Shown: positions 11,805-23,852 of the stretch, in pieces | Numbering within the stretch: position 1 is the stretch's first letter | Layout of the letters: each line of letters begins with the position of its first letter | Assembly (NCBI GenBank): GCA_963932465.1 | Contig: OZ010786.1 | Span: 533,637,073 to 533,701,072 of the forward strand | DNA length: 64,000 nucleotides | Reading direction: 5' to 3' | DNA from: Maratus speciosus | Taxonomy: Eukaryota; Arthropoda; Arachnida; Araneae; Salticidae | Program-made: the position numbers and the translations under genes | Notes under the pieces: model-generated | Database searches by the model: none | The model's input: the letters and a program-made list of their open reading frames with translations, nothing else | Told to the model about the DNA's origin: nothing

Positions 11805-14133
11805 CTGCTGCAAGCTAGCTAAATGATAATACATTTTTAAAAAGATATCAGATAAGAAAATTTATCACATGTCTCCATAGAAAAGACTAATTTTAAAAAG
11901 CAGTCATTAACATGCATGTGGAACCAAATCCATAAAATTAAGCTTACATGGTGTAATACTTTTTAATGTCCAAATTACTATAAATGTTTTTGCATATTGC
12001 AGATCTATACATAGAGCTATTTTTTTACTTTTATAAAACATTAAATACTACTTTTTCACAATCTGGTTAAATCAAAGAATGCCATTGAATTTAATAGCGT
12101 TATAGAAAATTGTTGTTTAATGTAGATGCGTTTTTATTGCAAGTAAAAAACGTTCGATTTGGTGTATTGGAGGTAGAAATATGTAAAGCACATTTAAGAT
12201 ACTTGACTAAGCGGGCTCAGGGCTTGAAAACTTTCAAAAAAATCGATTTTTCTTTTAGTATCTACATTGATTATTTAATTAATTCTGAACACATTGCAAA
12301 AAACCTCACAAAAATATCTGCATTTTTAACGGAGTTTTGAGCATTTATGTATCAATCGTTACAAAGCCGCACCCATTTAATTGCAATTTTAAGTCGATTA
12401 AACTTGATTTTTGACGACTCTCCGTAAGATAAAAAAAAGAGAAAACTATTTGATGGAATGGCTTAATTTTTTTAGCATGCATATAACATCATTATCTATA
12501 GAATGAATTAATATATTTTAGATAGTTTAATATTTTGAGTATTTTTAATGGAAAAAAAAGTTGTATTCTTTAGGCTTTTTTTAATAAGGTTTCCCTTGAG
12601 TGATAGTTATATCCTTAATTCATTTCATAGAGTAAAGTTTCCTGATCATTATAAAGCAAAAATTAGGTTCTTAAGACAATTTAACGTTAAGATATGTTAC
12701 GGATGGTGATATGACACATAAGTTTTTTTTTCCGAAAGTCGCGTTATATAAATTTTGCTATATTTTTTGTTTTATTACATTGAAGTACTGCATTTTATAA
12801 TTATATAAGACTACAAACATACCTTAAAAATATCAGAACGTTTAAATTAGTTACATTGAATACTTCTGATTTTATATGGACTCGAAGCGAGAGCTCTGTT
12901 TACATGTTTTTCGTTATCGATTCAACCCTGAGCCCCCTTATTCAATGGAAAATTTGAGTTATGAATAAAATGTTTCAAAACAATATTTAATCTACAGTAG
13001 AAAACTCTCCAAACATAATAGGCCAGTAAGAAGTCTTTTTAAACCTCACAGCTACCCAGGACAGCGTTTAGAGATGCTACTGCTTATAAATTGTAAATTC
13101 TTTACAAAGAGAAACAAATTATCTACTTAGTATATATTACTACAGCCGTAAATGCGTTAATGTGCATTTATTAAACGAGGTAATGTAGTTGAATTTTCTC
13201 TCACAGCTGTGTTTTAAATATCACGAGCGATTTGATATTTCATGTAAGCCTCAATTATCATGTAAGCCTCAATTATGTTGAAGAAATGTAAATTTAAATT
13301 TTAGCCATGATATGTATACTTGAACATCTAACATTTCCCCCCTTACTTTTATTATACATCTCACATTTGTAACAGCTTAGCAAATATCTGTAAAATATAC
13401 ATGCCTACCGTGTAAAATGTAATAGCGCGCCTGATGAAAGTTTCATGAAATAGCTCTTTTTAAAAAATATAATATAAAGCAATAAAGTGATCTTGTCATT
13501 TTTGTGAAGTAAATCACGCAAATGTTTCTTTATATATATTACTCGTGAATGTCCCAGAACGGACTGGTTAAGAATTTTTTCACATTTTGAATACATATTT
13601 CTTATATTAAAATTTCGCTCATATGAGCGTGCAATGTGCGTATGTAAGAATGCGTGTGCGTGCCAACGTAAGATTTTATACATATAAGTAAAGATAATTT
13701 AAAAACAGTCAATCGGTATATGTTTTGTGATCGAGATTTTGTGCATATTTAATTTTTTGTTGAAACTCCATTACAGATTTTATTACGTTGGTGCAAGAAT
13801 GATTATGACGACTACTTTATCAACGCACCTGGTTGGGTTTTACAACTTAGATAGATATAAAAAACGAATGAAAATATATATTGTTTCAACTGTATTATTG
13901 TTTAAATAAAAAAATGCGTTTGTTTCTTACAACAATAGGGTTTTAAAAAGTGAAGCAATCATCATTTGTTCAAATGAAAATAAATACGTTTGAAATACAA
14001 CAATGTAACATAACAATCATATTTATTTACATTCTTAACAACACAATTTAATTTAAATTGCTTTTCCAATAAATTGAGTACTACTTTCAGTGTGAAATTT
14101 CACCAAAATTGTAAAATTTGATAGTTCTAAATT
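11805..14133. other. AT-rich region upstream of the host gene
   Basis: No coding exon is recognised. A small 19-bp direct repeat with core CATGTAAGCCTCAATTAT lies at 13240-13277. TACTACTTTCAG at 14080-14091 could be a splice acceptor for a 5' untranslated exon before the start codon at 14134. An in-frame TAA lies just upstream of that ATG. Confidence 0.4.
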
Positions 14134-14376
14134 ATGCTTGCTGAGATTATATTTGACATATTCGTATTCCTTTATTATAATTTCAAGACAGCCCTTCCGT
14201 ATAAATGGGATTTCTGCAGATTACAACTCTCAAGAAACAGTAAAATTCTGATAAACAGTGGCTCGTACTTTATTGTTTACGCAGCATTCATTTATTGGTT
14301 TGTGCAGTATACTTTAACATGCTGGAGAAACTTTTCTGAAAATCGTTTTCGTGGAAAGGACAGGTTTTTAGCTTAT
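14134..14376 (+). CDS. first coding exon of a predicted 512-residue multi-pass membrane protein
   Basis: The ATG at 14134 is the first in frame after a stop two codons upstream. The exon encodes residues 1-81 and ends at the donor TAT|GTTAGT, in phase 0. Two hydrophobic stretches (about residues 1-20 and 40-62) are separated by a short polar loop with KTALPYKWDFCRLQLSR. Joining to the acceptor at 20590-20591 keeps the frame open and continues the hydrophobic pattern. The intron is 6.2 kb and filled with transposons. I do not firmly recognise the family. The order of hydrophobic segments and a later (F/V)-x-H-E-x-V-E motif are faintly like the N-terminal half of TMEM39 proteins, a weak comparison from memory. 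Transcript evidence would decide the start. Confidence 0.55.
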
Positions 14377-14717
14377 GTTAGTATCTCTTAATTAGAACAT
14401 TATTATCTTATTCACAACGAGTGGGTACTTAATTTCCATAATTAAGCACATGGGACTTTTGAAGTTGAAAACCAGTATTTTACTACGCCTGAGTCGGTCC
14501 GGGAACAATCTGGGATCTATTTAGAATCCCTTTACAAAAATCCATTTTATAAAACAGGCCCTTTCCTAGCTTTCACTTAACAAACAGACCGTTTTACAAA
14601 TTTACATTATATAAAAACATACCCTTCATTAATTATTTATATTTTCTTAGGCTTTAAACTGTGTAATTTGCAAACAAAATAAGTTCAGCAATAAGGAAAA
14701 TTTTGCAAAAAGAATTA
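14377..14717 (+). other. 5' part of intron 1
   Basis: The intron starts with GTTAGT at 14377 and ends with CAG at 20591. This first part shows no recognisable repeat. The rest of the intron holds the elements listed separately. Confidence 0.5.
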
Positions 14718-15649
14718 GGGGAAAGTAGGGGAATTGCGCTCACTTAAGTGAAAATATGAATAGCTTGTCAAATTTAGACAAAAAAAAAAATCAATATTTT
14801 ACTAACGAAGAATAACTCCAAAGCATAAGGAACAATTTTCAATCAACTAATTTGTATAACAGTTTAAGGAATTTTTTTATCGTTTTATTAATAACCATCG
14901 ATTGAGCGGTAATGCCCGACATGGTAGGGTAACTGCGCTCAGAGTTTGAATACAACATTTAAGTAAGACAACATTCATATATGTATTTGTGTCGGCTGTT
15001 CACACCACTGAAGAATTTTTGCGAACACTTTACATACATTGTGCACACATATTGTGTTACATATATAGTGGGCTACATTTTTTATTTTAGTTTTTTTTTT
15101 TTTTTTTACCACTTTTTTGAAATCGTAAAATTCTCCTTGTTTTATTAAATATTAATTAAGGCGAAAACAGTTGAATTTTTCCATTTCCAAATGTGGTGTT
15201 ATCAATAAATTTGAATTTAAAAAAAAAGTTACCCACTGGCTTCTGTGACTTCTTCTGTAATTCCACGCGAGCGCCATTACCCGTTATCGCCATGTTGGGT
15301 TTTACTGCATTATAATTGGCGTAATAACGAACTACAAAAATAAATAAAACCATGAAAGTATATCTAAATGTATATATTTTGTAGACATAATGAGTAAATT
15401 AATATTTGAAATTAAGATTGTACACTTACCTTCAAGTTAGATGTTGTAAAATTTTATAATAAAACAACTGCAAAGTAATATCGTGAGGACACAAAAATAC
15501 TTTCCTCAGAAGGTCATTATATCCTTACTGGGAACTTACAACGAAGTTCGCTAAGTGCCGGTACCGATCGCACGTTTTTCAATTCCATTCTGTTTAAAGA
15601 CATTGGGTGAGCGGAATTACCTTCTGAGCGTCATTACCCTACTTTCCCC
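14718..15649. mobile_element. 932-bp TA-flanked element of the GGGGA-ended family (copy 1)
   Basis: Ends are GGGGAAAGTAGGGGAATTGC and, reversed, GGGGAAAGTAGGGTAATGAC, each flanked by TA (14716-14717, 15650-15651). The word GGTAA(C/T)TGCGCTCA or its reverse recurs at the ends and inside (about 14928-14943). No transposase frame remains. It lies in intron 1 of the host gene and has the same architecture as copies at 21955, 38942, 47616 and 55714. Confidence 0.75.
15068..15237. mobile_element. nested hairpin MITE related to the one at 11648
   Basis: AGTGGGCTAC at the left and GTTACCCACT at the right are inverted. Internally ACCACTTTTTTGAAAT and GTGGTG, and the stretch GAATTTAAAAAAAAAGT before the right end, match the 11648-11804 element. 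A T-tract has expanded near its left end. Confidence 0.5.
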
Positions 15650-15651
15650 TA

Positions 15652-16045
15652 GAGACGTCCTTAAAAAATAATTGGTTCGAATTTAGGTTAACTGGATTAA
15701 ATATTTAGTTACACAATGTTATGTTTTCCAAAAAATAAAATAAATTTCACAATAATAACTTTCATCATTAACAAAATGGGTCCCAAGAAAAAAGAACATT
15801 CAGAGACGCCTGATGTGGAAAGTTTTATCTTGTATAATCACAAATTTTGAGTCATTACATAAGTCGAAATTTCAATATGCAAAAATCTGTTGTCGAAGAA
15901 TTAAAAGAAGTGCTTGTTGTGAATAGGTTAATCAAATTTTTGCATATAAATTTTAATCCAAGTTTGAGTATTACTTGTATATAAAAAAATGTTGTTTGTA
16001 GCATGCACTTATAGTTTTTACGTTGTTGTAACTACCTTATTTTTC
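15652..16045. other. intronic AT-rich stretch, nothing recognised
   Basis: No gene or element is visible between the GGGGA-ended element and the SINE-like repeat. Confidence 0.5.
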
Positions 16046-16054
16046 TACGAGTGC

Positions 16055-16326
16055 CTGCGAGGTTGTCCTCCCAATGCTTGTAGACAATAGGTTCTGGGTG
16101 CGAACCCCGGACTATACAGTCTGAATTTTTGCTCATATATCTTATAAACAAGGGCTAAGACCTATGGTAATCCTACCCGGCGTATAACGCAGTGGTTACA
16201 ATAGGCCGTAAGCATCACCAAACAATAACTACATTATATTTAACGATTGCACTTTGCAGCTTTTTAATTTGAAAAAAAAAAATAGTTTATTACGAAAATA
16301 TGTATTATTTGCAAGATTATATATAT
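16055..16326 (+). repeat. tRNA-derived SINE-like repeat, copy 1
   Basis: CCCAATGCTTGTAGAC...GGGTGCGAACCCCGG resembles the 3' half of a tRNA (B box). It is followed by a conserved body including GCGTA(T)AACGCAGTGGTTACAA, CATCACCAAACAATAAC and CACTTTGCAGCT, and an A-rich/TATATA tail. A second copy with the same order of words lies at 25201-25475. Confidence 0.65.
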
Positions 16327-16329
16327 ATA

Positions 16330-17430
16330 ATTTTCACTTTTATTAATATATAAGGTATTCGATTTTGTTAACAGCACTTTGCTTAAAATACTATACGAAA
16401 ATTAAACCAAATTCATAAAAAAACTTAATTAATTAATTTAAGAAATTAAATAAATGTTCAAACCAAAGCAATATACAATGTAAGCATACTATCTTAAATG
16501 GGAGATGTAACCGCAATATTAAAGGGTAGGTCACATCAATCAGCGTCAGGCATCACGTAGCGAATGGAATTGAACTACAGGAAGATGCCTAACTATTTTC
16601 TTATTTCACACCACTAAAATTGTAATGTTTTTTACAACTTGATTAATATCCGAAAGGTTTCTGATAAGATAATGCGAAGAAAACTTCGTTGTGTCAAGTA
16701 CATCTGAACTCCACTCCCTTCTCACTACGCCATTATTTTGTAATAAATCTGGTAAACAATATTCATATTCCATGAGTGACTAAAGATTCAGAAAATATGC
16801 GCAGATTGTAGATATTCTGTCACATTTGACGTCACACTAAAAGCTAGCGTATGTGGATTATTAACCCCGTCCACAAGATGGTGCAGCTGTGTTAATTTAC
16901 GCCCGATTCCAGCATTAAGTTTGTATGATTAAAATGTGTGCAGTTTTGATTCAAACCGGTTTGCTTTTGATGGAAACTATTCGTTGATTACAACAAATGG
17001 TGATTTTCTTCTGCCAAATGTTCATAAAACCTACATTAAAAAATATTTGTCCTTAAAATACTAAATGTAAAAATAACAGTATTATGACTATAGAAGAAGA
17101 CATGCTCTACATTATTTTTTTTTCTTTTTAACACTTTGTCCATATGAGCGTTTTAATATTGATAAATGAAAGTTTTAATCAAGTTAAATTAAAAGTTTCT
17201 AAGAAAGTAAACCGTTGGTCTTACCGAATAGCATTCTCGCAACTATCGCATTTACCAGCTCTTATCCTATAATTGTACATTTAAAAATTGTAAAAAATGT
17301 TTTCACATGGAGAGCCAGGCGCAATGTAATGTATTATTTTGGTACTTTCACAAAACCGGCTGATTATGCTTGTATTTAACTCAATAAAAAGAAATAAGGA
17401 ATTAATACGCTAATTATGGTATTAGTGATT
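16330..17430. other. intronic AT-rich stretch, nothing recognised
   Basis: No coding exon or clear repeat is visible. Confidence 0.5.
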
Positions 17431-17434
17431 GAGG

Positions 17435-17713
17435 TAACATTGAGTAATAAATTTTAATTATTTTTTTAACTCTAAATTGATTTAATTAAATCACCTCGAA
17501 ATGGAAATAGTCACAATAAGTCATATTCCTAGCTAATGTATGTATAAAAGCCAAAACATTCGTTTCATTCACGCAAAAGAAAAAAATATAAGTGTATTTC
17601 ATGTCATGCGTTATTGTTTTTTCTCTGATGATTACAAAGTTACTATTAATTGAGAGAACATTGAGTAATAAATTTTGATCAATTCAATTTGATTTTAATC
17701 TAAAGTCATTTAA
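17435..17713 (+). repeat. local tandem duplication, the second unit split by a transposon
   Basis: ACATTGAGTAATAAATTTT occurs near 17446 and 17661. The first unit continues GATTTAATTAAATCACCTCG without interruption. The second continues to a TTAA at 17710-17713, where a 755-bp insert begins, and resumes at 18473 with TTAAATTACCTCGAAGTGG. Confidence 0.7.
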
Positions 17714-18468
17714 GGGTTCTCAGGAGTCAATTTAGCTACATGCCAGATTTAATTGTTTTTTCTCAGTCTCTATAAAACATAAATGTTTAAAACATTTAAT
17801 ATAGACAACCTAATATTTCTTCAATCTAAAATAATTTTTTTAATATTCTATATTGGAATTTTATTTCAGTTGTTTATGTTTAATTTTGAAAAAAAAAAAT
17901 AGAATTGTTTTTTGACTTGCAAGCACTGTGCGCAAGACTTAAACAAAACTATTGGTTCAAGATCCCCAGAAAATATTGGTAATGATGTAAAACTAATGTA
18001 ACTTGAACGTATACTTCATTTGTACGCAGTTTATTTATTTCTTTTATTTGTAATTAAAATTAAAATTATAAAAGTTTGAAGAAATTCATTCTTTTATCGT
18101 AAAATTGCCAATTTTAAGTAATCAATGTAATTATATTACTAAATTTGAAGTATAAGTTATTTCTTACCTTAAAATGAAGATATTTACCAAGTTTCATGGA
18201 AATTGCTTTAGTAGTTTGTGAAAAATGTTGCTCGGAAATATAAAATTTAAGAAACAATTTAATTTTTTTTAATCAAAATTAAATATAACAAAAATAAAAT
18301 AAAATTTCAACATAGGATATCAAAAACATTATTTAAAATAGAAGAGATATTAGGTTGACTATATTAAAAATTTTATGCATTTACGTTTTATAGAGACTGA
18401 GAAAAAAAAATAAATGTGACATGTTGCTAAATTGCACCGCCAGGTATAAAGTAAGACTCCTGAACCCC
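17714..18468. mobile_element. 755-bp TTAA-flanked element
   Basis: TTAA at 17710-17713 and 18469-18472. The ends are GGGTTCTCAGGAGTCA and, reversed, GGGGTTCAGGAGTCTTA. Longer inverted similarity continues inside (CTCAGTCTCTATAAAAC and its reverse; ACCTAATAT near both subterminal regions). Non-coding. The neighbouring duplicate at 17482-17485 is the empty site. Confidence 0.75.
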
Positions 18469-18783
18469 TTAATTAAATTACCTCGAAGTGGGGTTAATCA
18501 TAATGAATTATACTCAAAACTAAAGACTAGTACAAAGCAAAAACATGCCTGTCATTAGAGTATTTTTTGTTTAATCACAAATATCTTTACTTATAAATAT
18601 TACATTAGTTTAAATCTTTTTTCCTCCCTTAGAATGTATCTTTTATATTAAATTATGACTTTCTGTTTGCATTTCACAACTTCTTTTCCTAGGATATGGT
18701 GGTGAAATTAAAATGATCTATCCAAATAGGATCCGAGGATGACATTTAAGATCTATTGATTCTAAAATTTGACTTACTTTCCA

Positions 18784-18785
<2 letters not shown>

Positions 18786-18878
<93 letters not shown>
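18786..18878. repeat. (TA)n microsatellite, left half
   Basis: About 46 TA units directly border the left end of a Tigger-like element. Reading frames of repeated IYIY through it are artefacts. Confidence 0.9.
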
Positions 18879-18879
<1 letters not shown>

Positions 18880-19674
18880 CAGAACCTCTTTTATGCGAAA
18901 ATCTCTTAAACGATACTCTCGATAAACGAAATCCATTTTTAAAGATTTTTTTTTTTTTAAACTATCATATTCCTTGTGTACAAGTGTTCATTTCCAAACG
19001 ACCAGTAGTTCGTATAAATATTTTCGATCCCCTTTCTTAGAGTTCCTTTGAATTTAACTTAAGTTCCCGTAACATGCGGAGTGGAACAAAGAAGGGGAAC
19101 AAATTAGCAAGTCTGAAGCTTTTGAATGTTTTGCGAAAGGTTTGGCATGGCTGGAGCAGTAGAAAGACTGTGATGCTGGTGAACTTGTACAGTCGAACCT
19201 CGTTAACATGAACCTCAAGGGGAATCAAAATTTTGTTCATGTTAACAGTAATTCATGTTATCAGTATCAAATCTTTGTATTCGTTTTTATAGGGGACTGT
19301 GAAAACAATTCATGTTAAAGGTAATTAACGTTAAGCGTGTTCATGTTAACGAGGTTTGACTGTAATAGTAAAAAAAAAAACTCCGTGATAGGGCTTCAAA
19401 GCAAAAACTTTTGAAACTGAGACAAGCAAAACCTTTTTTCAAACCCCTGCGATATATATAAAAGGTACTTAATATCAAAATAAAAATTCAGGTAATTTAT
19501 TCTTGTTTCTATTTTGCTATTGCTTTATTATTATTAAGAGCTTGTTGCCGTAATAAGGAATATTGCATATATGTATCCTTAATCTCAAAATTGAAACATT
19601 CTCGATTATCCGAAAATTTCCATTTTCCGAAAGATGGTCGGTTCCAATTACTTCGGATAATCGAGGTCCTACTG
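18879..19674. mobile_element. non-autonomous pogo/Tigger-like element (copy 1)
   Basis: The right end reads, reversed, CAGTAGGACCTCGATTATCC, a typical Tigger-type terminus. The left end is GCAGAACCTCTTTTATGCG, slightly degraded. The right flank is TA (19675-19676) within a TA microsatellite. Internal words (TCCTTGTGTACAAG, GATCCCCTTTCTTAGAGTTC, GGAACAAATTAGCAA, CAGGTAATTTATTCTT) match the copy at 50336-51190. No transposase is encoded. Confidence 0.8.
19190..19362. mobile_element. 173-bp nested pogo-like MITE
   Basis: Ends CAGTCGAACCTCGTTAACAT and, reversed, CAGTCAAACCTCGTTAACAT, flanked by TA at 19188-19189 and 19363-19364. The related Tigger-like copy near 50670-50680 lacks this segment and shows the empty site. 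Confidence 0.85.

Positions 19675-19678
<4 letters not shown>

Positions 19679-19758
<80 letters not shown>
19679..19758. repeat. (TA)n microsatellite, right half
   Basis: About 40 TA units directly follow the Tigger-like element, continuing the array seen on its left side. Confidence 0.9.
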
Positions 19759-19759
<1 letters not shown>

Positions 19760-19760
<1 letters not shown>

Positions 19761-20591
19761 ACTTTTGACGAAGGTACCATAAATAAAAGATGACAAATAG
19801 GTCCCTCTATTGTAAAAAATAACATAAAAGTAAAAGTCTACAGATTATACACAACCTGTAGATCGGAATTGAAAATATTTATTTTTCATTCTTTAATCAT
19901 AAATATCTTTACTTTATATTACATCAGTTAAAATCTTTATAACATCCATGAGAATGTATCTTTTATATTAAATTCTGACTGTTTTTTTACATTTCACAGC
20001 TCTTCCTCCTAGCAACTAGATTAGAAAAAATAATATTCTTTAACAAACATCTGTAAATAAATCAATTGCTCTATAATCGTAATTTTATTAGAAATATATA
20101 TTTTTATTGTTTGGGTCATACTAAGGCTATTGATAATTATAGCGCATAAAAAGATTAACTAGAATTCGAATGAGATTCATCTTGACTAAAACCTAATAAT
20201 GTAACCACTAGATAAGTGAGAGGACTTTTGTTAATAGAGTTAATAGTTTTGTTAATAGAGATAATATACCTAGATTATTTTCTTTTATTTAAATGCATCA
20301 CATGATAATAAGTTTTATAAATAGATCAGAAAACAAATTTATTTCTGGAAAATTTTTAGAACGTTTTGTAACTTACCTATATTTATTTATACATACATAT
20401 CTAATCGCTTTTTGATCAGTTAAAAATATTGTAAATTTTATAAGATTTTATAAAAACGTTTACCCTTACTGTACCCTTTTAGAAACGGTAATGTTTTAAT
20501 GGTAAATACATTTGTGTAAATTATCGAATATTTTATGCAATACCAATAACAAACTAAAATCAGTATTATAATAAGAAACTTTTCATTACAG
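19760..20591. other. 3' end of intron 1
   Basis: A stretch resembling 18595-18700 (AATATCTTTACTT, TTAAATCTTT, AATGTATCTTTTATATTAAATT, ATTTCACA) lies at 19900-20000, so the DNA around the microsatellite was duplicated. The intron ends in TTTTCATTACAG at 20591. Confidence 0.5.
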
Positions 20592-21667
20592 GTACTTTCG
20601 ATTTCTACAGCAGCAAAAGTTTGTTGGCCTCTATTTCTTCTGACTACATACTTCTTTACATGCAGTTTTTATCCCTGGTTCACAGCCTTAGCTGTCATAT
20701 TTCTTAATTATCCGCCAATTATGATAGTTTTCACATCTGGAGGAAACGGACTCCAATTCTCATTTCAATACTTCGTTGAACATGAGGAAGTTGAAACTGT
20801 TACGAATGTAGAAGACATTTCATCTGCGGAAAGCACTGAACTGCATGTTCCTGATGCACGGACACTTGGCAGCATGTATGTCCCTCCAATAGGAAGTAGA
20901 TATTCGGCAGAAAGTACAGAAGCTTCAGACCATCAGATAGTGTTTCGTCCACGTGAAACAAATTTACCTGAAAGAGAACGTAGTGAAGTGGGTACTGAAG
21001 TTCCAATTTCAGATGAATACATTTCAGGTATAAGGGTATTACGCCCCTCTGATACCAGGTTATATCATGGAACAGACGTCCCCCCAACAGAACATCCATA
21101 TATTCAGTTAATTCAATATCCTAGCACCTCCTCAAGAATACCTGGCGTAGCTGAGACTGAATTATTGTCACGTGCAAGTTCGGAAGACCTGACAGAACCT
21201 TCAGATATTCAGTTAATACAATATCCTAGGTCCTCCTCAAGAATACCTGGCGTAGCTGAGACTGAATTATTCTCATGTACAAGTTCGGAAGACCTGACAG
21301 AACCTTCAGATAGTCAGTTACGCAGGCAGTTAACATCTCGAGAACGGGTAAGCATACCACTCAGCTCCTCAAGGTATTATCAGTATCCATCACAAGAATC
21401 TAACACTGAAGATGAAATACAGCATGTGTCTGAGAGGACTTATATTAGAAATTTAGCAGAACGAATTGCGGCAGCTGCAGGACATAATAGGACGAATTCA
21501 AAATATCAAGAAACAAGGCAAACGTTCCCTAAAGAGAGAGAAGGAATCCATATTAGTCAAACTGAAGAATCTCATTTAACTTCCGACGAAGATTTGGAAG
21601 AAGGAGAAAAGGTCTCAAAACGAAGAACACAGAGAAAAGTTCGAGGCACTAGCAAGGGAAGAGAAGT
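20592..21667 (+). CDS. second coding exon of the multi-pass membrane protein
   Basis: Acceptor TTTCATTACAG|GTA (phase 0) and donor GAAGT|GTGAGT (two bases carried over). It encodes residues 82-439. The first part, VLSISTAAKVCWPLFLLTTY and onward to IMIVFTSG, holds two hydrophobic segments. It is followed by FQYFVEHEEVE and then a long Ser/Glu/Pro-rich, probably cytosolic disordered region. Residues 252-321 are two tandem 35-residue repeats, and the C-terminal part is acidic then basic (SDEDLEEGEKVSKRRTQRK), a possible nuclear-type basic patch or kinase-site region. Codon use is less AT-biased than the flanks. Alone it would start at the ATG at 20721 (residue 125), but the open frame back to the splice acceptor with membrane segments argues for an internal exon. 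Function unknown. Confidence 0.75.
21102..21311 (+). repeat. 105-bp in-frame tandem duplication inside exon 2
   Basis: Units 21102-21206 and 21207-21311 differ at about 6 of 105 positions and encode two 35-residue repeats starting IQLIQYP and ending SSEDLTEPSD. The length is a multiple of three, so the frame is kept. Confidence 0.9.
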
Positions 21668-21954
21668 GTGAGTAAAATTAAACAATCGTATTAAATATAT
21701 ATATATAAATGATTTATTTGTTTTCTCTTCTAAGACAAACATTTTAGTACCGCTGTGGTATATGTTGAAAATTAACAGATTATTTTCATATTTGTTTCGA
21801 TCCTGGATTGTTGAATATTTCAACACTTTCAAAGAACAAGTTGAAAATAATTGTTTATTAAATATATGTAAAATGAATCGCATAGCAAAAAAGCCAGTAT
21901 AACAAAGTGCTACAGACTTCGCACCGTTTTTTTTTTAAATATGTTTCTTAGGTA

Positions 21955-22513
21955 GGGGAAAGACGGGCAAAGTGGCCACTCTAATGTTTGATTAATTTTT
22001 ATGATACCGGTTTAATCAGTAAAGTTCTAGATACAAGTACCAATAGTAAATATATTAGCTTCAGTCTCAATTGCTATTTCACTTATTTTAATATATATTA
22101 AAATGTACACGTTACTTGAAAGGAAAACCTCAAAATGGCCCTCCTATTGTGGGTAAAGTTCCCAGCATAGGTAAATGAACAAATCACATTGATTCAGGAC
22201 GTATATTTAATAAACACAAGATAAATCACATACATTAAGAAGACGTATTATGTTTTTACATATTTTAAGTATCCCATCGTTACTTTATAAAGTAAATAAT
22301 AATATGTACCAATTTTACAAATGGGGGAATACAAGATGAGTGCCCTCAGCAGACCTTCAGTACCTAAATATCCACAGTAAGCCTTTCACTGCAGAAGTTA
22401 CCTCCCCCAAGTTGTCTTCTTCCTTTCAATAAAAACAATTTTGAAAAGTGGTTTGTTAAGAATAATGAATAATAAATTGTTACCATGTAAAGTAGCCACT
22501 GGCCATTTTACCC
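21955..22513. mobile_element. 559-bp TA-flanked element of the GGGGA-ended family (copy 2)
   Basis: Left end GGGGAAAGACGGGCAAAGTG after TA (21953-21954). The right end, reversed, is GGGTAAAATGGCCAGTGGC before TA (22514-22515) and is shorter. The iterated word is of the type AA(A)(G/T)TGGCCACT / AAAATGGCC, seen at both ends and at about 22133. It lies in intron 2. The right terminus is degraded, so the boundary is less sure. Confidence 0.6.
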
Positions 22514-22862
22514 TATCTCTTTTTGGCGAGTTTGCACAGAACCATGCCATTATCAATACTGTGGCCTATTGTTTAATCTTCGTGACTTAGCGTTTTCAAT
22601 AACACATCATTAAAAATGTTTCTTTATACTGATAAAACAGAATAAGAGCAAATACTTGTAAAACTGCAGATTAATTAGCTACAATCAAGATTTTTTACCA
22701 CCTGCCTAAAATCAAACATGCGAAAAAGTTGTAAAATGTGTTCAGAACTAGAGAAATGTAGCCTTCTACTTCAAAGTCACAGATAATACTACCAGCATCT
22801 GTGACAATTGTTTCGAACCGTTCGTACGTGGCTGGTGAAGTGTACCCGAAAAAACTCAAAGA

Positions 22863-23115
22863 CACTGTAAAAAAATCCGTAAAGTTACTAAAATTTTTCT
22901 AGGAAACTGGGATGCTTAGAACTTTTTATGTAACTGCAACCTGGGTTGTGGATAACATTTTAGTAAGATTACCGTAATTTTAGTAAATTCATTTGTAAAG
23001 CTACGTATTTCTGTAGCTTTACAAAAGCTAGTGTTGTAGATAACATTTTTTTTTTGTACAGTGTAGAGATAAAATTTTAGTAGGCATACAGATTTCGGTA
23101 CCTCTTTATTTGTAG

Positions 23116-23160
<45 letters not shown>

Positions 23161-23192
23161 TATACATATTTTTTTATTTATTTTTTACAGTG
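22863..23192. mobile_element. hairpin MITE of the CACTGTAAAA family (copy 1)
   Basis: Ends CACTGTAAAAAAATC and, reversed, CACTGTAAAAAATAAA; right flank TA, left flank GA. The body contains GTAAAGTTACTAAA and CTAGGAAACTGGGATGC shared with copies at 23440, 24709 and 26786. A (TA)n run at 23119-23156 expanded inside it. Confidence 0.7.
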
Positions 23193-23439
23193 TAGACACT
23201 TTTCCCTCACTGGCCACTCTACCTGTCCTTCCATATGCTCTTTACTTATTGGTTATTGATTATGGACCGAATGAAAACTATTACATATTTTTCTCATAAT
23301 GTGTACTTTTAATGGGGAGATACAAGTAATTTACACATAGATACATAGACTCTATGGATATTAGGTTCATCATATTTTACGTCAATCTGTTTTGACAAAG
23401 AAAAGTAATTTTCTTTATCTTAAAAAAAATACAGAGTTA

Positions 23440-23803
23440 CACTGGAAAAAAAAAATCTGTAAAGTTACTAAAGTTTTTCTAGGAAACTGGGATTCCTAGA
23501 ACTTTTTATGTAACGGCAACAACAGAAATTGATATAACAGACACACTTTTGCGCCGAAAATAAAAAAAATTTGTGAGGTTACTAATAATTTTTTAGGAAA
23601 CTGGGATGCCTAGAACTTTTCATGTAACTGCAACCAGGGTTACAGATAAATTTTTAGCAAGATTACTGTAATTTTAGGAGATTCATTTGTAAAGTTACAG
23701 ATTTCTGTAGCTTTACTAAAAGTAGTTTTGTAGTTTTTCAGCTTTTATTGTACATTTACAGATGAAAGTTTAGTAAGCATGTAAGTTTAAATCTGTAGAA
23801 CTA

Positions 23804-23852
<49 letters not shown>

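Noticed and set aside
18718..19825. Several open frames of 60-100 codons rich in alternating Ile and Tyr
   Set aside because: They only translate the (TA)n microsatellites on both strands.
20721..21671. Single-exon gene starting at the ATG at 20721
   Set aside because: The frame is open upstream to a splice acceptor with further hydrophobic residues, and a consensus donor lies at its end; a three-exon model explains both.
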